Source of the DNA: an uncultured Paraprevotella sp. | GTDB lineage: Bacteria; Bacteroidota; Bacteroidia; Bacteroidales; Bacteroidaceae | Direction of reading: 5' to 3' | DNA: 64,000 nt | NCBI GenBank assembly: GCA_944320765.1 | Contig: CALUIS010000004.1 | Location: 1 to 64,000 of the forward strand | Shown here: in pieces, positions 25,056 through 33,304 of the stretch | Position numbering within the stretch: position 1 is the first letter of the stretch | Layout: each line of letters opens with the position of its first letter | Made by a program: the position numbers and the translations under genes | Notes under the pieces: generated by a model | Database searches by the model: none | Seen by the model: the letters and a program-made list of their open reading frames with translations, nothing else | What the model was told of the DNA's origin: nothing

Positions 25056-26921
25056 ATGAGCAATAACCTTTTCAAGGGCGGCATGGCCACCCTCTTTATG
25101 GCTATGGCTGTGGCTGCCGGCGCGCAGGATTTCCAGCCGAAGCAACCTAAGTTCCCGTCTGCTTCAGCAGCACGCCACGCGGTGAACCCCGAAGTGCGCG
25201 TGCAGTCGTTGGCGGAGCGGTTGAATGTGAAGAACGTGAAGTTGGGGACACCCCGTCCGCAAAGCGAGGCTCTGCAGGAGCAGCAGCCCGTCGGAGGACC
25301 GCGCATCTCCACGCGTGAAGGTGGAAAGCCCGGGACGTATTACGGCGTGCAGAACGGGGTCTACACCTTGGTGCCGGGTACTGCCTTGAGGCAGATTTCC
25401 CCGACGGAATACCTTTTTGCCAACCATGGTGTATTGGGATACATCGACCGCAACATCACGTTCCATAACCAGACCACGGATGCCGAGTCCTTCTACTGGG
25501 ACTTCCTGGGGCAGGACGGCATCACGGAAGACTCGGTGACCACCCGCCCGTTCTTCGTCGATGAAGGATATGTGGACACTCCGGTCCTGACGGCTACGGC
25601 CAACGGGCAGGACTCCACCTACCAGATGGGTACCTATGTCAACGCAGACGGCGAGACGGTGCCGGGAATGGTGGCGTTGAGCGGAAGCGCCTTCGTGTGG
25701 AACTGCAACGTGGAGGCGGAGCCGTTCACCAATACCGGCTACATCCCGATGGACAGCTCCGACCCTTGGGGGGTAGGCATGCTTTTCGGCACCGATAATA
25801 CGGATCGGTCTGCTTATATAGAGATGTTCGATGCTCCCGTCAAAGGCGGTGCCTATATGTCCGGCACGAGCTTTATGGTGTTGACTCCTTCCACGGTGGA
25901 TTTGAGCCGTAAGCCTTTCACGGTAGTGTGGGCGGAGCGGCGCAACGGGCAGTATGAGACCATCCAGGAAATCCCGAATGTCGTGCCGACGCTTTTCCAG
26001 TCTTTCCCGGACATCCAGATGCGAATTTGGGACGTGACCGCCGCCCCGGAGGATTTCGTGAAGGTGGATTCCGCCTTCTACGTGTTGATCCAGGGCCCGC
26101 AGGACGGGACGTCGTGGGCCTTGTTCGCCCAGACGGACCGTGCGCTCTACCGGGATTCCACGCGGAACACGGCCTGGTACGTGCCTACCGTGGGTGAGAA
26201 CGCAGGCGTTCCCATGCAATACGTCCTTGAAGGCTATGGCCAGGACGGGGAGGTCTTGTATTCCGAGCCTTTGTGTACTTCCCTGGACATCCATCAGATG
26301 ATGGTCACGCCTTATCTGCTTCTGGCCGAAGGGGAGCGGCAGACCTTGCTGGCCACCGACTCGCTGAACCTGGGCATCAACGGGCAGACCCGCAAGCTTT
26401 ACCTCTCCGACTGGTACAATACGGCGGCTTCCGGCGAGGTGTCCGTCACGGCGACGGTGTCGGAGTCAACGGACGGCGATTGGTTGACGGTGACGCAGCC
26501 GGGGCAGGCCACGGGAGGCGTGTCGCTCGACTATTTTGAGTTCTCCATTCAGGCCGGCAGCCTTCCGTTTGACGTGGACGGTCGCCGTGCCACGGTGACG
26601 CTGACCGACAGCAAAGGTTTCTCCCGCGACATCGTGATTTATCAGGGTGATGCCGAGGCGGCAGACGAAGCCTTGAGCGTGGAAGAAGTGACAATGGCCG
26701 GTGAGGCCAAGGTCGTGGCCACGGGTGAAGGTTATCAAGTGACTTATCCCGCCGGTTGCCGTAGCCTGGAAGTTTACGGCATGGCCGGGCAGCTGGTGGA
26801 TGCCTACACGTTGTCCGATGAAGGCGGTATCGTTTCGGTTCCCGCTTCTTCTTGGCAGAAAGGCGTGTACGTGTTCCGCCTGGCGGGCGAGCATACGCAG
26901 GCAGTGAAGGTACTGAGATAG
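25056..26921 (+). CDS. T9SS-type secreted protein with BACON-like region
   Basis: A 621-residue exported protein: signal peptide ending near AAGAQ, a long beta-rich body with no catalytic motif, and at about 465-545 a BACON-like segment (SESTDGDWLTVTQPG to SRDIVIYQGD). The C-terminal 70 residues (RSLEVYGMAGQLVDAYTLS, SSWQKGVYVFRLAGEH, AVKVL) form a type A T9SS sorting domain. Repeated DS(T) and TF/TV strands suggest an adhesin-like or binding surface. It ends the TlpA operon, just before a strong terminator, and is probably displayed on the surface; the ligand is unknown. Confidence 0.76.
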   Translation: MSNNLFKGGMATLFMAMAVAAGAQDFQPKQPKFPSASAARHAVNPEVRVQSLAERLNVKNVKLGTPRPQSEALQEQQPVGGPRISTREGGKPGTYYGVQNGVYTLVPGTALRQISPTEYLFANHGVLGYIDRNITFHNQTTDAESFYWDFLGQDGITEDSVTTRPFFVDEGYVDTPVLTATANGQDSTYQMGTYVNADGETVPGMVALSGSAFVWNCNVEAEPFTNTGYIPMDSSDPWGVGMLFGTDNTDRSAYIEMFDAPVKGGAYMSGTSFMVLTPSTVDLSRKPFTVVWAERRNGQYETIQEIPNVVPTLFQSFPDIQMRIWDVTAAPEDFVKVDSAFYVLIQGPQDGTSWALFAQTDRALYRDSTRNTAWYVPTVGENAGVPMQYVLEGYGQDGEVLYSEPLCTSLDIHQMMVTPYLLLAEGERQTLLATDSLNLGINGQTRKLYLSDWYNTAASGEVSVTATVSESTDGDWLTVTQPGQATGGVSLDYFEFSIQAGSLPFDVDGRRATVTLTDSKGFSRDIVIYQGDAEAADEALSVEEVTMAGEAKVVATGEGYQVTYPAGCRSLEVYGMAGQLVDAYTLSDEGGIVSVPASSWQKGVYVFRLAGEHTQAVKVLR

Positions 26922-26943
26922 ATTTGAGACAAATATTTAGAGA

Positions 26944-26982
26944 AGAGGCCGCTCCCCTTTCTGGCTGGGGAGCGGCCTCTTT
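26944..26982. terminator. Bidirectional terminator
   Basis: AGAGGCCGCTCCCC (26944-26957) pairs perfectly with GGGGAGCGGCCTCT (26967-26980), a 14-bp stem with a 9-base loop and TTT on the right. It separates the rightward T9SS-type operon from the leftward LysO gene. Confidence 0.85.
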
Positions 26983-26995
26983 ATGGATATGGCGG

Positions 26996-27928
26996 TCAGG
27001 TCCAAGAGCAGAAGAACGGCACGAGGAACGGGACGGTGAAGTCCACGCAAATGCCGTGGTAGATGGAGAGCGGGGCGTATTGCGGGCCGCAGGCGGCCGT
27101 GATGACCGGCAGGGTGGTGTCGCCGCTGGTGGCACCGCCTTGGCTGATGGGTGCCAGCGGCCCGAAAAGGCGGCGGAGGAACGGGGCGCATAAAAGGACG
27201 ACCAGTTCGCGCAGGATGTTGTACACCAAGGCCAGCGTGCCCAGCGTGGAGCCGCGCAGCTCCGTGATGAGGATGCCCGAGAGGGAGTAATAGCCGAAAC
27301 CCGAACTGGCGGCCAGCCAGTCGGCCATGCCGTAGTGCGGGAGCAGGACTGCCGTGACTGCCGCACCGCCCCAGGTGGCGAGAATCGTCAGCAGGGGGAG
27401 GGCCATCAGCCGTTTGTCCATCCGGCGCAGCCGGGCGCGGATCTCGCGGTTCTGCCCGATGCCCAAACCCACGCAGGCCAGCAGGAGGCAGAGGGCATAG
27501 AAGCCCGCTTGTTCCGGAAGGAATCCGCACCACCCGTTGTAGCCGGCCAGGCAACCTATGAAGAAGAAGCCCACGATGACCAGACTGTCGCGCATCTGGA
27601 CGCGGAGCGGTATCGCAGCCTCTGTGGAATCGTTGCCTTCCTGCCCCTCCGCGCGGGTTTCCTTCCGTCGGAGTATTTTCCAGTAAAGTCCCGCGAGGCA
27701 CGTGCAGGCGATGGCGGTGCATGCCGTCAGCACCAGGGCATCGAAGCCTATCCGCCCCAAGCCCAGCAACACTTCCGGGTTTCCGCCCACTTCCTCGCCC
27801 ATGAGGAACAACAGCAGCCACACCGTCCATGCCGTCAGCCGCCCGACGCCCCGCACCGGGCGATGCCGGAGCAGGTAGCCTGCCGCGACACTGAGCCATA
27901 GGATGAGAAGAATGACAAGCGTCTGCAT
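26996..27928 (-). CDS. lysO: LysO (YbjE)-type lysine exporter
   Basis: A 310-residue inner-membrane protein with about eight hydrophobic segments. The conserved half-motifs of the LysO/DUF340 family are clear: GFGYYSLSGILITELRGSTL and GATSGDTTLPVITAACGPQ. These families export L-lysine and protect against lysine or thialysine excess. The ATG at 27928 is preferred. An in-frame TTG at 27943 lies inside a -7 promoter element, so it would be outside the message; the mRNA leader would then be only a few bases long. The gene stands alone between terminators, with no transport partner needed in this family. Confidence 0.88.
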   Translation of the reverse strand: MQTLVILLILWLSVAAGYLLRHRPVRGVGRLTAWTVWLLLFLMGEEVGGNPEVLLGLGRIGFDALVLTACTAIACTCLAGLYWKILRRKETRAEGQEGNDSTEAAIPLRVQMRDSLVIVGFFFIGCLAGYNGWCGFLPEQAGFYALCLLLACVGLGIGQNREIRARLRRMDKRLMALPLLTILATWGGAAVTAVLLPHYGMADWLAASSGFGYYSLSGILITELRGSTLGTLALVYNILRELVVLLCAPFLRRLFGPLAPISQGGATSGDTTLPVITAACGPQYAPLSIYHGICVDFTVPFLVPFFCSWT

Positions 27929-27940
27929 GGTACTTTTTTG

Positions 27941-27948
27941 CAAAGCTA
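27941..27948 (-). promoter_or_regulatory. -7 element of lysO
   Basis: On the minus strand this reads TAGCTTTG, matching TAnnTTTG, ending 13 bases before the lysO ATG. It implies a leader of roughly 5-8 bases. No -33 TTTG stands at the expected spacing. Confidence 0.45.
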
Positions 27949-27992
27949 CGAAAAAAGCGCGACGTGCGGTGACAACGCATGGCTTTTCGGCG

Positions 27993-28000
27993 TAACTTTG
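27993..28000 (+). promoter_or_regulatory. -7 element of the GNAT-nitrilase gene
   Basis: TAACTTTG matches TAnnTTTG and lies 31 bases before the start codon at 28032. It is divergent from the lysO promoter. Confidence 0.5.
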
Positions 28001-28031
28001 CAGGCGGAAAGGATAAAAAGAATCCGCAATT

Positions 28032-29561
28032 ATGGAAAATCAGAATATCAGCAAGATTCAAGTGAGGCCGCTGCAAATCGAGGATTACCAGCAGCTGGCC
28101 CAGTCGTTCCGCCGCGTGTATGCCGACGGCAGCGACGTGTTTTGGACGCACGAACAAATCGAGACGTTGCTGCGCATCTTCCCCGAAGGGCAGGTGGTGA
28201 CGGTGGCCGACGACAAAATCGTGGGCTGTGCCCTCTCCATCATCGTGGACTACGACTTGGTGAAAGGCGACCACACGTATGCGAAGGTGACGGGGAACGA
28301 GACCTTCAGCACCCATAACCCCAACGGCAACATCCTCTACGGCATCGAGGTGTTCATCCACCCCGACTACCGCGGGCTGCGCCTGGCCCGGCGCATGTAC
28401 GAATACCGCAAGGAGCTTTGCGAGAAGCTGAACCTGAAGGCCATCATGTTCGGCGGGCGCATTCCGAACTACCACAAGTACGCCGACAGGATGCGTCCGA
28501 AAGAGTATATCGAGAAGGTGGGCAAGCGCGAGATCTATGACCCCGTGCTGACGTTCCAGCTCTCCAACGACTTCCACGTGCGCCGCGTGATGACCAACTA
28601 CCTGCCCAACGACGAGGAATCCAAGCACTACGCCTGCCTGCTCCAGTGGGACAACATCTACTACCAGCCGCCCACCGACGAGCCGGTGCCGGCCAAGACC
28701 ACCGTGCGCGTGGGACTGGTGCAGTGGCAGATGCGTGCCTATGCCACGGTGGACGACCTGTTCGAGCAGATAGAGTTCTTCGTGGATGCCGTGTCGGGCT
28801 ACAAGAGCGACTTCATCCTCTTTCCCGAATACTTCAACGCCCCGCTCATGGCCGAGTTCAACAACCTGAGCGAGTCGCAGGCCATCCGCGGGCTGGCGGG
28901 ATACACGGACGACATCCGCGAGCGTTTCGTGCAGCTGGCCATCAGCTACAACATCAACATCATCACGGGCAGCATGCCGCTGCTCCGCGACGGCAACCTC
29001 TACAACGTGGGCTTCCTGTGCCGCCGCGACGGAAGCTATGAGATGTACGAGAAGATACATGTCACTCCGGACGAAATCAAGAGCTGGGGCTTGAGCGGCG
29101 GGCGGATGCTCCGCACATTTGATACGGACTGTGCCAAGATTGGCATCCTGATTTGTTATGACGTGGAGTTCCCCGAACTGTCGCGTATCATGGCCGACCA
29201 AGGGATGCAGATTCTTTTCGTGCCTTATCTGACCGACACGCAGAACGCCTATTCCCGCGTGCGCGTCTGTGCCCAGGCCCGTGCCATCGAGAACGAGTGT
29301 TTCGTGGTGATTGCCGGCAGCGTGGGCAACCTGCCGCGTGTGCACAACATGGACATCCAGTATGCCCAGTCCGGCGTGTTCACCCCCTGCGACTTCGCCT
29401 TCCCCACGGACGGCAGGCGGGCCGAGGCCACGCCCAACACGGAAATGATTCTTGTGTCCGACGTGGACCTGGACTTGCTGAGCGAACTGCATACTTACGG
29501 AGGGGTGCGCAACCTGAAGGACCGCCGGCGCGACCTTTACGAGGTGCGCTTCAAGAAGTGA
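28032..29561 (+). CDS. Bifunctional GNAT acetyltransferase / carbon-nitrogen hydrolase
   Basis: A 509-residue cytoplasmic fusion. Residues about 8-210 are a GNAT domain with the acetyl-CoA-binding run YGIEVFIHPDYRGLRLARRM. Residues about 228-495 form a nitrilase-superfamily amidase with the full triad: E266 in LFPEYF, K341 in YEKIHV and C375 in LICYDVEFPE. No signal peptide is present. The family is known in Bacteroidetes and elsewhere, but its substrate is not established. The obvious idea is sequential acylation and amide hydrolysis of one metabolite, such as an amine or polyamine derivative. The gene stands alone, divergent from lysO and convergent with a porin gene, so context does not help. 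Confidence 0.9.
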   Translation: MENQNISKIQVRPLQIEDYQQLAQSFRRVYADGSDVFWTHEQIETLLRIFPEGQVVTVADDKIVGCALSIIVDYDLVKGDHTYAKVTGNETFSTHNPNGNILYGIEVFIHPDYRGLRLARRMYEYRKELCEKLNLKAIMFGGRIPNYHKYADRMRPKEYIEKVGKREIYDPVLTFQLSNDFHVRRVMTNYLPNDEESKHYACLLQWDNIYYQPPTDEPVPAKTTVRVGLVQWQMRAYATVDDLFEQIEFFVDAVSGYKSDFILFPEYFNAPLMAEFNNLSESQAIRGLAGYTDDIRERFVQLAISYNINIITGSMPLLRDGNLYNVGFLCRRDGSYEMYEKIHVTPDEIKSWGLSGGRMLRTFDTDCAKIGILICYDVEFPELSRIMADQGMQILFVPYLTDTQNAYSRVRVCAQARAIENECFVVIAGSVGNLPRVHNMDIQYAQSGVFTPCDFAFPTDGRRAEATPNTEMILVSDVDLDLLSELHTYGGVRNLKDRRRDLYEVRFKK

Positions 29562-29614
29562 AAGGGTAAGGCGGAGCAGTTCGTCTCGCTGCGCCGTCTT
29601 CGTACCAGTACTTG

Positions 29615-29662
29615 CCGCAGAGTACTCGAGTATTCTGTAGCAAGTACTCGAGTACTCTGCGG
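29615..29662. repeat. Nested palindromes between convergent genes
   Basis: CCGCAGAGTACTCGAG (29615-29630) and CTCGAGTACTCTGCGG (29647-29662) form a perfect 16-bp inverted repeat with a 16-base spacer. Each arm also sits in its own palindrome: 29618-29637 is a 20-base palindrome with one mismatched pair, and AGTACTCGAGTACT at 29643-29656 is perfect. Further AGTACT copies lie at both flanks. It occupies the gap between the GNAT-nitrilase and porin stop codons. No T-tract follows, so it may terminate, form a cruciform or bind a protein. Confidence 0.7.
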
Positions 29663-29690
29663 AGAGTACTGTGGCGCATTCCGCAAGGCG

Positions 29691-30710
29691 TCAGAAGCGC
29701 GTCATGACCTCGATGACGAGTTTGTTGCGTTCCGATTCCTTGATATAGGCCCCGTCGTTGTAGAAATACTGTTCGTAGTTGAGGCGGATGTCCGAGATGA
29801 ACGGTTTGTCGATGCTCAAGGTGATGCCGCCGGTGATGCGCTTGCGTTCGGAATCGGTCAGCACCAGCTTGCCGTTCTCGTATTCCTTGCCGTCGCTGTG
29901 GTCGCCCATGTAGTCGAAACGGGCCAGGAAGGAAATCTTGCTGAATGCCTTCTTGAGCGGAAGGTCGTAGCAGACGAAGCCGTCGAAGGCGTTCACGGCG
30001 TCGAAGGCATCCTTGGCGTAGTGCTTGTACAGGTACTCGGCTTCCACCATCCAGCGGCCGTGCTTGAAGTTGACGCCTGCGTCATACATGTTGATGGACA
30101 CCTCGGACGGCTTGATCTTCTGGGCGCTCAGCACGATGTTGAATCCTTTGGGCAACCGGAACTGCGCCTTGGCCGAATAGTTGATGTTCTTGGTCCAGAA
30201 ATCTTTCTGGTCGGTCAGTCCGGAACCATTGAAGATGCCGGCCTGGAGGGTGATGGGCAGCGCGCAGTCAATCGTGTAGCCCAGTGTGGCTCCCACGTCG
30301 CGCACGTTGCCCACCTGCTTGGCGATGAACGAGCGGTTGGCAAAATACTGCTGGTGGGGCGAGCGGTGGGCGTCGATGGTGAACGGAACGCGCATCTGGC
30401 CGATGGTGAAGTCGAAGCCTTTCAGCGGGGTGATGCGCGTGTAGGCATCCAGCATTTTGATCTGTCCTTCGTCCGAAAGGTCGATTTCCGCCTTGTAGTT
30501 GACGATGGGTGCCACGTTGCCGCTGATGCTGATGCGGGCGTTGCGCACCTGGAAGCGACCGGCGTTCACTTCCGGCTGGTATTCGTACTTGGCGCGTACC
30601 GTACCGTGGATTTCCGGACGGTAGTCCACCTTTTTCTTTTCCCCTTTTTCTTCGGCCAAGGCGGCAAGAGGCAGGGCGAGGCTCAAGGCCAGGATGGCAA
30701 TCTGCTTCAT
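29691..30710 (-). CDS. OprP/OprO-type porin
   Basis: A 339-residue outer-membrane porin with signal peptide MKQIAILALSLALPLAALAE. The sequence starts with a lysine-rich stretch and RPEIHGTVRAKYEYQPE, followed by VRNARISISGNVAPIVNYKAEIDLSD, typical of the phosphate-selective porin O/P family in Bacteroidetes. Later strands (FTIGQMRVPF, GATLGYT, MYDAGVNFKHGRWMVEAEYLYK) and the terminal aromatic VIEVMTRF fit a beta barrel. Many relatives are annotated as polyphosphate or phosphate porins without test. It is a single gene with its own promoter; no phosphate-transport genes adjoin it. Confidence 0.85.
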   Translation of the reverse strand: MKQIAILALSLALPLAALAEEKGEKKKVDYRPEIHGTVRAKYEYQPEVNAGRFQVRNARISISGNVAPIVNYKAEIDLSDEGQIKMLDAYTRITPLKGFDFTIGQMRVPFTIDAHRSPHQQYFANRSFIAKQVGNVRDVGATLGYTIDCALPITLQAGIFNGSGLTDQKDFWTKNINYSAKAQFRLPKGFNIVLSAQKIKPSEVSINMYDAGVNFKHGRWMVEAEYLYKHYAKDAFDAVNAFDGFVCYDLPLKKAFSKISFLARFDYMGDHSDGKEYENGKLVLTDSERKRITGGITLSIDKPFISDIRLNYEQYFYNDGAYIKESERNKLVIEVMTRF

Positions 30711-30730
30711 GTTCGTTGGTTTTGGTGCTG

Positions 30731-30738
30731 CAAAGGTA
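30731..30738 (-). promoter_or_regulatory. -7 element of the porin gene
   Basis: The minus strand reads TACCTTTG, a perfect Bacteroides -7 element, ending 20 bases before the porin ATG. The -33 element is not clear. Confidence 0.55.
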
Positions 30739-30879
30739 CGGCTTTGATGTGACCGGGGCGTGACATACGTATTACAATGTGGTTACAAAAATAGCGAATT
30801 CTTCCGGAGTAAAGGAAGGAGCAGTTGGAAAATGCAGAAAAGGAGGCCGGAATATGGGAGACAAAACGGGAAAGGAACG

Positions 30880-31017
30880 AATAGCTCCGCCTTGCAGGGG
30901 GCTGTCGCGAAGCGACTGAGGGGTTTTACGTCCACAAAAGCATATTGTGCATGTGTTTACGTGGGTGTGAAACCCCTCAGGCCCGTTGGGCCAGCTCCCC
31001 TGCGAGGCGGAGCTATT
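30880..31017. repeat. 138-bp imperfect palindromic intergenic repeat
   Basis: Outer arms AATAGCTCCGCCTTGCAGGG and CCCTGCGAGGCGGAGCTATT match except for one base; the pairing extends a few bases further inward with a second mismatch. Inside are the pair CTGAGGGGTTT / AAACCCCTCAG and two small hairpins, GTCGCGAAGCGAC (30904-30916) and GGCCCGTTGGGCC (30980-30992). The unit resembles dispersed palindromic repeats of many gut bacteria and has no coding capacity. It lies between the first GH36 gene and the porin promoter, where it could also end the GH36 transcript. Confidence 0.65.
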
Positions 31018-31041
31018 TCTTGATTGCAGGATCCAGGTTCT

Positions 31042-33240
31042 TTATTCCGCTGTCAGTTCCAGCACGCAGCTGGCGTAATCGCCGCCGAGGGGCAGTTCGA
31101 TGCCGGTGTTCATGAGCAGGCGGCCGGAGAAGGTCTTGCCGTCCAAGAAGCACGGGCGGTTGCCGGTCTTGACGTTCAATTCGCGTACGCGGTAGTTCTT
31201 CAACGGGTCGAGGCCGCGCAGGCATACGCGGGGTACCACCTGGTTCACGAAGTTGTCCATCTTGTAGGCGAAGAACACCGCTTTGCCCTTCGCGTCATCG
31301 GTGTACATCAGCGAGGCGATGCCCTTGCGGTCGTAGGGCGACACGAGGCGGTAGAGGTTGCCCAGCTGGATGACCTCGCGCACGGTCTTGTAATCCTTGA
31401 TGGCCTGGGTGCTTTGGGCGCGTTCCTCTTCCGTCATCTTGGAGGGTTGCAGCTCCAGCCCGAGGCGGCCGCTCATGGCCACGTCACAGCGGAACTTGAT
31501 GGGGATGACGCGTCCCGTCTGGTGGTTGGGGGCGGCGCTGATGTGCTGCGCCATGGCGTTGGAGGGGTAGAAGTATGAGCTGCCCCACTGCATGTAGATG
31601 CGCTGCAAGGCATCGGTGTTGTCGCTCACCCAGAATTCCTCGAAATAAGGCATCACGCCATAGTTGGCGCGTCCGCCGCCGCTGGCGCAGGCCTGAATCA
31701 CCACGTCGGGATACTTGGCACGGATACGCTGCATGATTTTCTCCAGTCCGCGGTGGTAGTCGATGTAGATGTGCGACTGCTTGTCGCGGGGCAGATAGGT
31801 GGAGCCGTAGTTCCTCAATTCTATGTTGGCATCCCACTTGATGTAGGCAATCTGCGGGTGTCGGGTCAGCAGGTTGTCCACTACGCCGAAGATGAAGTCC
31901 TGCACCTCGGGGTTGCAGACATCCAGCAGGAGCTGTGTGCCCCCGCGTCCGTAGATGAGGGAGCGGCCCGGGGCCTGCAACGCCCATTCGGGATGCTTCT
32001 CGAACAGCTCGCTCTTGCTGTTCACGGCTTCCGGCTCAATCCAGATGCCGAACTTGATGCCGTTCTTCTGTGCGGTCCGGACGAGGTTCTCCAATCCGTT
32101 GGGCAGTTTCTTCTTGTCCACTACCCAGTCGCCGAGCGAGGAGTTGTCCTGCACGCGGCGGTACTTGTCGCCGAACCAGCCGTCGTCCATGACGAAAAGC
32201 TCTCCGCCCATGGCGGCGATGTCCTCCATCATCTGGGACATCTTCTCTTCGTCCACGTCCAGATAGACCCCTTCCCAGCTGTTGAGCAGGATGTCGCGCA
32301 CGCGGTTGCCGTTGTGGAGCATCCCCGCGTGGCGGGCCCAGCGGTGGAAGTTGCGGCTGGCGCCGCTCAGGCCTTCCTGGGAATAGGTGAGGGCCAGCTT
32401 GGGAGTGGCGAACACTTCCTTGGGGGCCAGGTTGTATTCGGCGGTCTCGCTGTCGATGCCGGCGAAGATGCGGTGCACGAAGTTGTTGTCCGTCGCCATG
32501 CGGATGGCGTAGTTGCCGCTCCAGCAGAGGGCGGCCCCGATGACGCGCCCTTCATTCTCCTGCGGCTTGCCGTCGAGGGAGAACATCACTTCCGGATGGT
32601 CGATATGCGTGTTGCGCGCGCCGTCCACGTTCTCAATCAGCTTGATGCCCGGCGTGAGCGGTTCGGTGGTCACGCCCGCCTCGTCGCCCCAGGAGCCGTG
32701 CAGGTGCGAGATCCACACATCGCCCCGGCGAATCATGAAATGTCCCGAGTCGAACCGCTTCAGCACTACAGTTTTTTTTTCCGTGTGGGAGATTTCGCTC
32801 CACGTCTCAATCATGTCGATGTCTTTGTAGGCACGGTAGTAGAGTTTCACTTGGAAAGGATAGGCCTTGTCTTTCAGGGTGATGGCCGTAAGCTTGGCGT
32901 TGTCCTCTTCTGTGGTCTCCACCTGGTCCACCGTGAGGTCGGTAGTCCAGTTGCCGTCGGCATGGACGGCCTGCAGGGCGAACAGCTGGTTGGCCGGACT
33001 GCCGAAGGTGGGATACGCCGTGCGGTTCAGCCCGTCCCAGGCGTCATGGATCTGGTGGATCTGGTTCTCTTCGATGCGGTCGCCGAAGAAGGCGAAGCGC
33101 AAGTCCTCTCCTTCATTGGCATGGAGGAGGAGCGAGGTGTTCGGGGTGGACACCAGCACGCTGCCGCTCCATGCGAGGCTGTGGGAGGCGGGCAGCAGGC
33201 TGCAGAAAGCCACTGCCGCGCCCATCATGTAATTTCTCAT
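31042..33240 (-). CDS. GH36 alpha-galactosidase (first of a tandem pair)
   Basis: A 732-residue exported enzyme with a signal peptide (MRNYMMGAAVAFCSLLPASH). It has the GH36 order: N-terminal beta-supersandwich to about residue 330, a TIM barrel with the nucleophile D470 in YIKWDAN and the acid/base D540 in FWVSDNTD, then a C-terminal beta domain. DDGWFGDKYRR and IWIEPEAVNSKSELFEKHPEW are family landmarks. The usual CSSGGGRFD reads CASGGGRANYG, so the Asp is replaced by Asn, which may reflect a subfamily with a different subsite. Likely activity is release of terminal alpha-linked galactose (or GalNAc) in the periplasm or at the surface. A second GH36 gene lies 64 bases upstream. Confidence 0.9.
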   Translation of the reverse strand: MRNYMMGAAVAFCSLLPASHSLAWSGSVLVSTPNTSLLLHANEGEDLRFAFFGDRIEENQIHQIHDAWDGLNRTAYPTFGSPANQLFALQAVHADGNWTTDLTVDQVETTEEDNAKLTAITLKDKAYPFQVKLYYRAYKDIDMIETWSEISHTEKKTVVLKRFDSGHFMIRRGDVWISHLHGSWGDEAGVTTEPLTPGIKLIENVDGARNTHIDHPEVMFSLDGKPQENEGRVIGAALCWSGNYAIRMATDNNFVHRIFAGIDSETAEYNLAPKEVFATPKLALTYSQEGLSGASRNFHRWARHAGMLHNGNRVRDILLNSWEGVYLDVDEEKMSQMMEDIAAMGGELFVMDDGWFGDKYRRVQDNSSLGDWVVDKKKLPNGLENLVRTAQKNGIKFGIWIEPEAVNSKSELFEKHPEWALQAPGRSLIYGRGGTQLLLDVCNPEVQDFIFGVVDNLLTRHPQIAYIKWDANIELRNYGSTYLPRDKQSHIYIDYHRGLEKIMQRIRAKYPDVVIQACASGGGRANYGVMPYFEEFWVSDNTDALQRIYMQWGSSYFYPSNAMAQHISAAPNHQTGRVIPIKFRCDVAMSGRLGLELQPSKMTEEERAQSTQAIKDYKTVREVIQLGNLYRLVSPYDRKGIASLMYTDDAKGKAVFFAYKMDNFVNQVVPRVCLRGLDPLKNYRVRELNVKTGNRPCFLDGKTFSGRLLMNTGIELPLGGDYASCVLELTAE

Positions 33241-33304
33241 TCTCTTTCTTTTTTCTGGTAAAAGTAAGATATTCTTTCCGTAATGGCAAGAATCCTTGCT
33301 GTTT

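Noticed and set aside
27929..27943. A five-codon extension of LysO from a TTG start
   Set aside because: The TTG is part of the -7 element TAGCTTTG, so it would probably not be transcribed. The ATG at 27928 suits the family N-terminus.
29615..29662. CRISPR-like repeat
   Set aside because: The AGTACTCGAG copies are palindromic and overlapping, without regular spacers or cas genes nearby.
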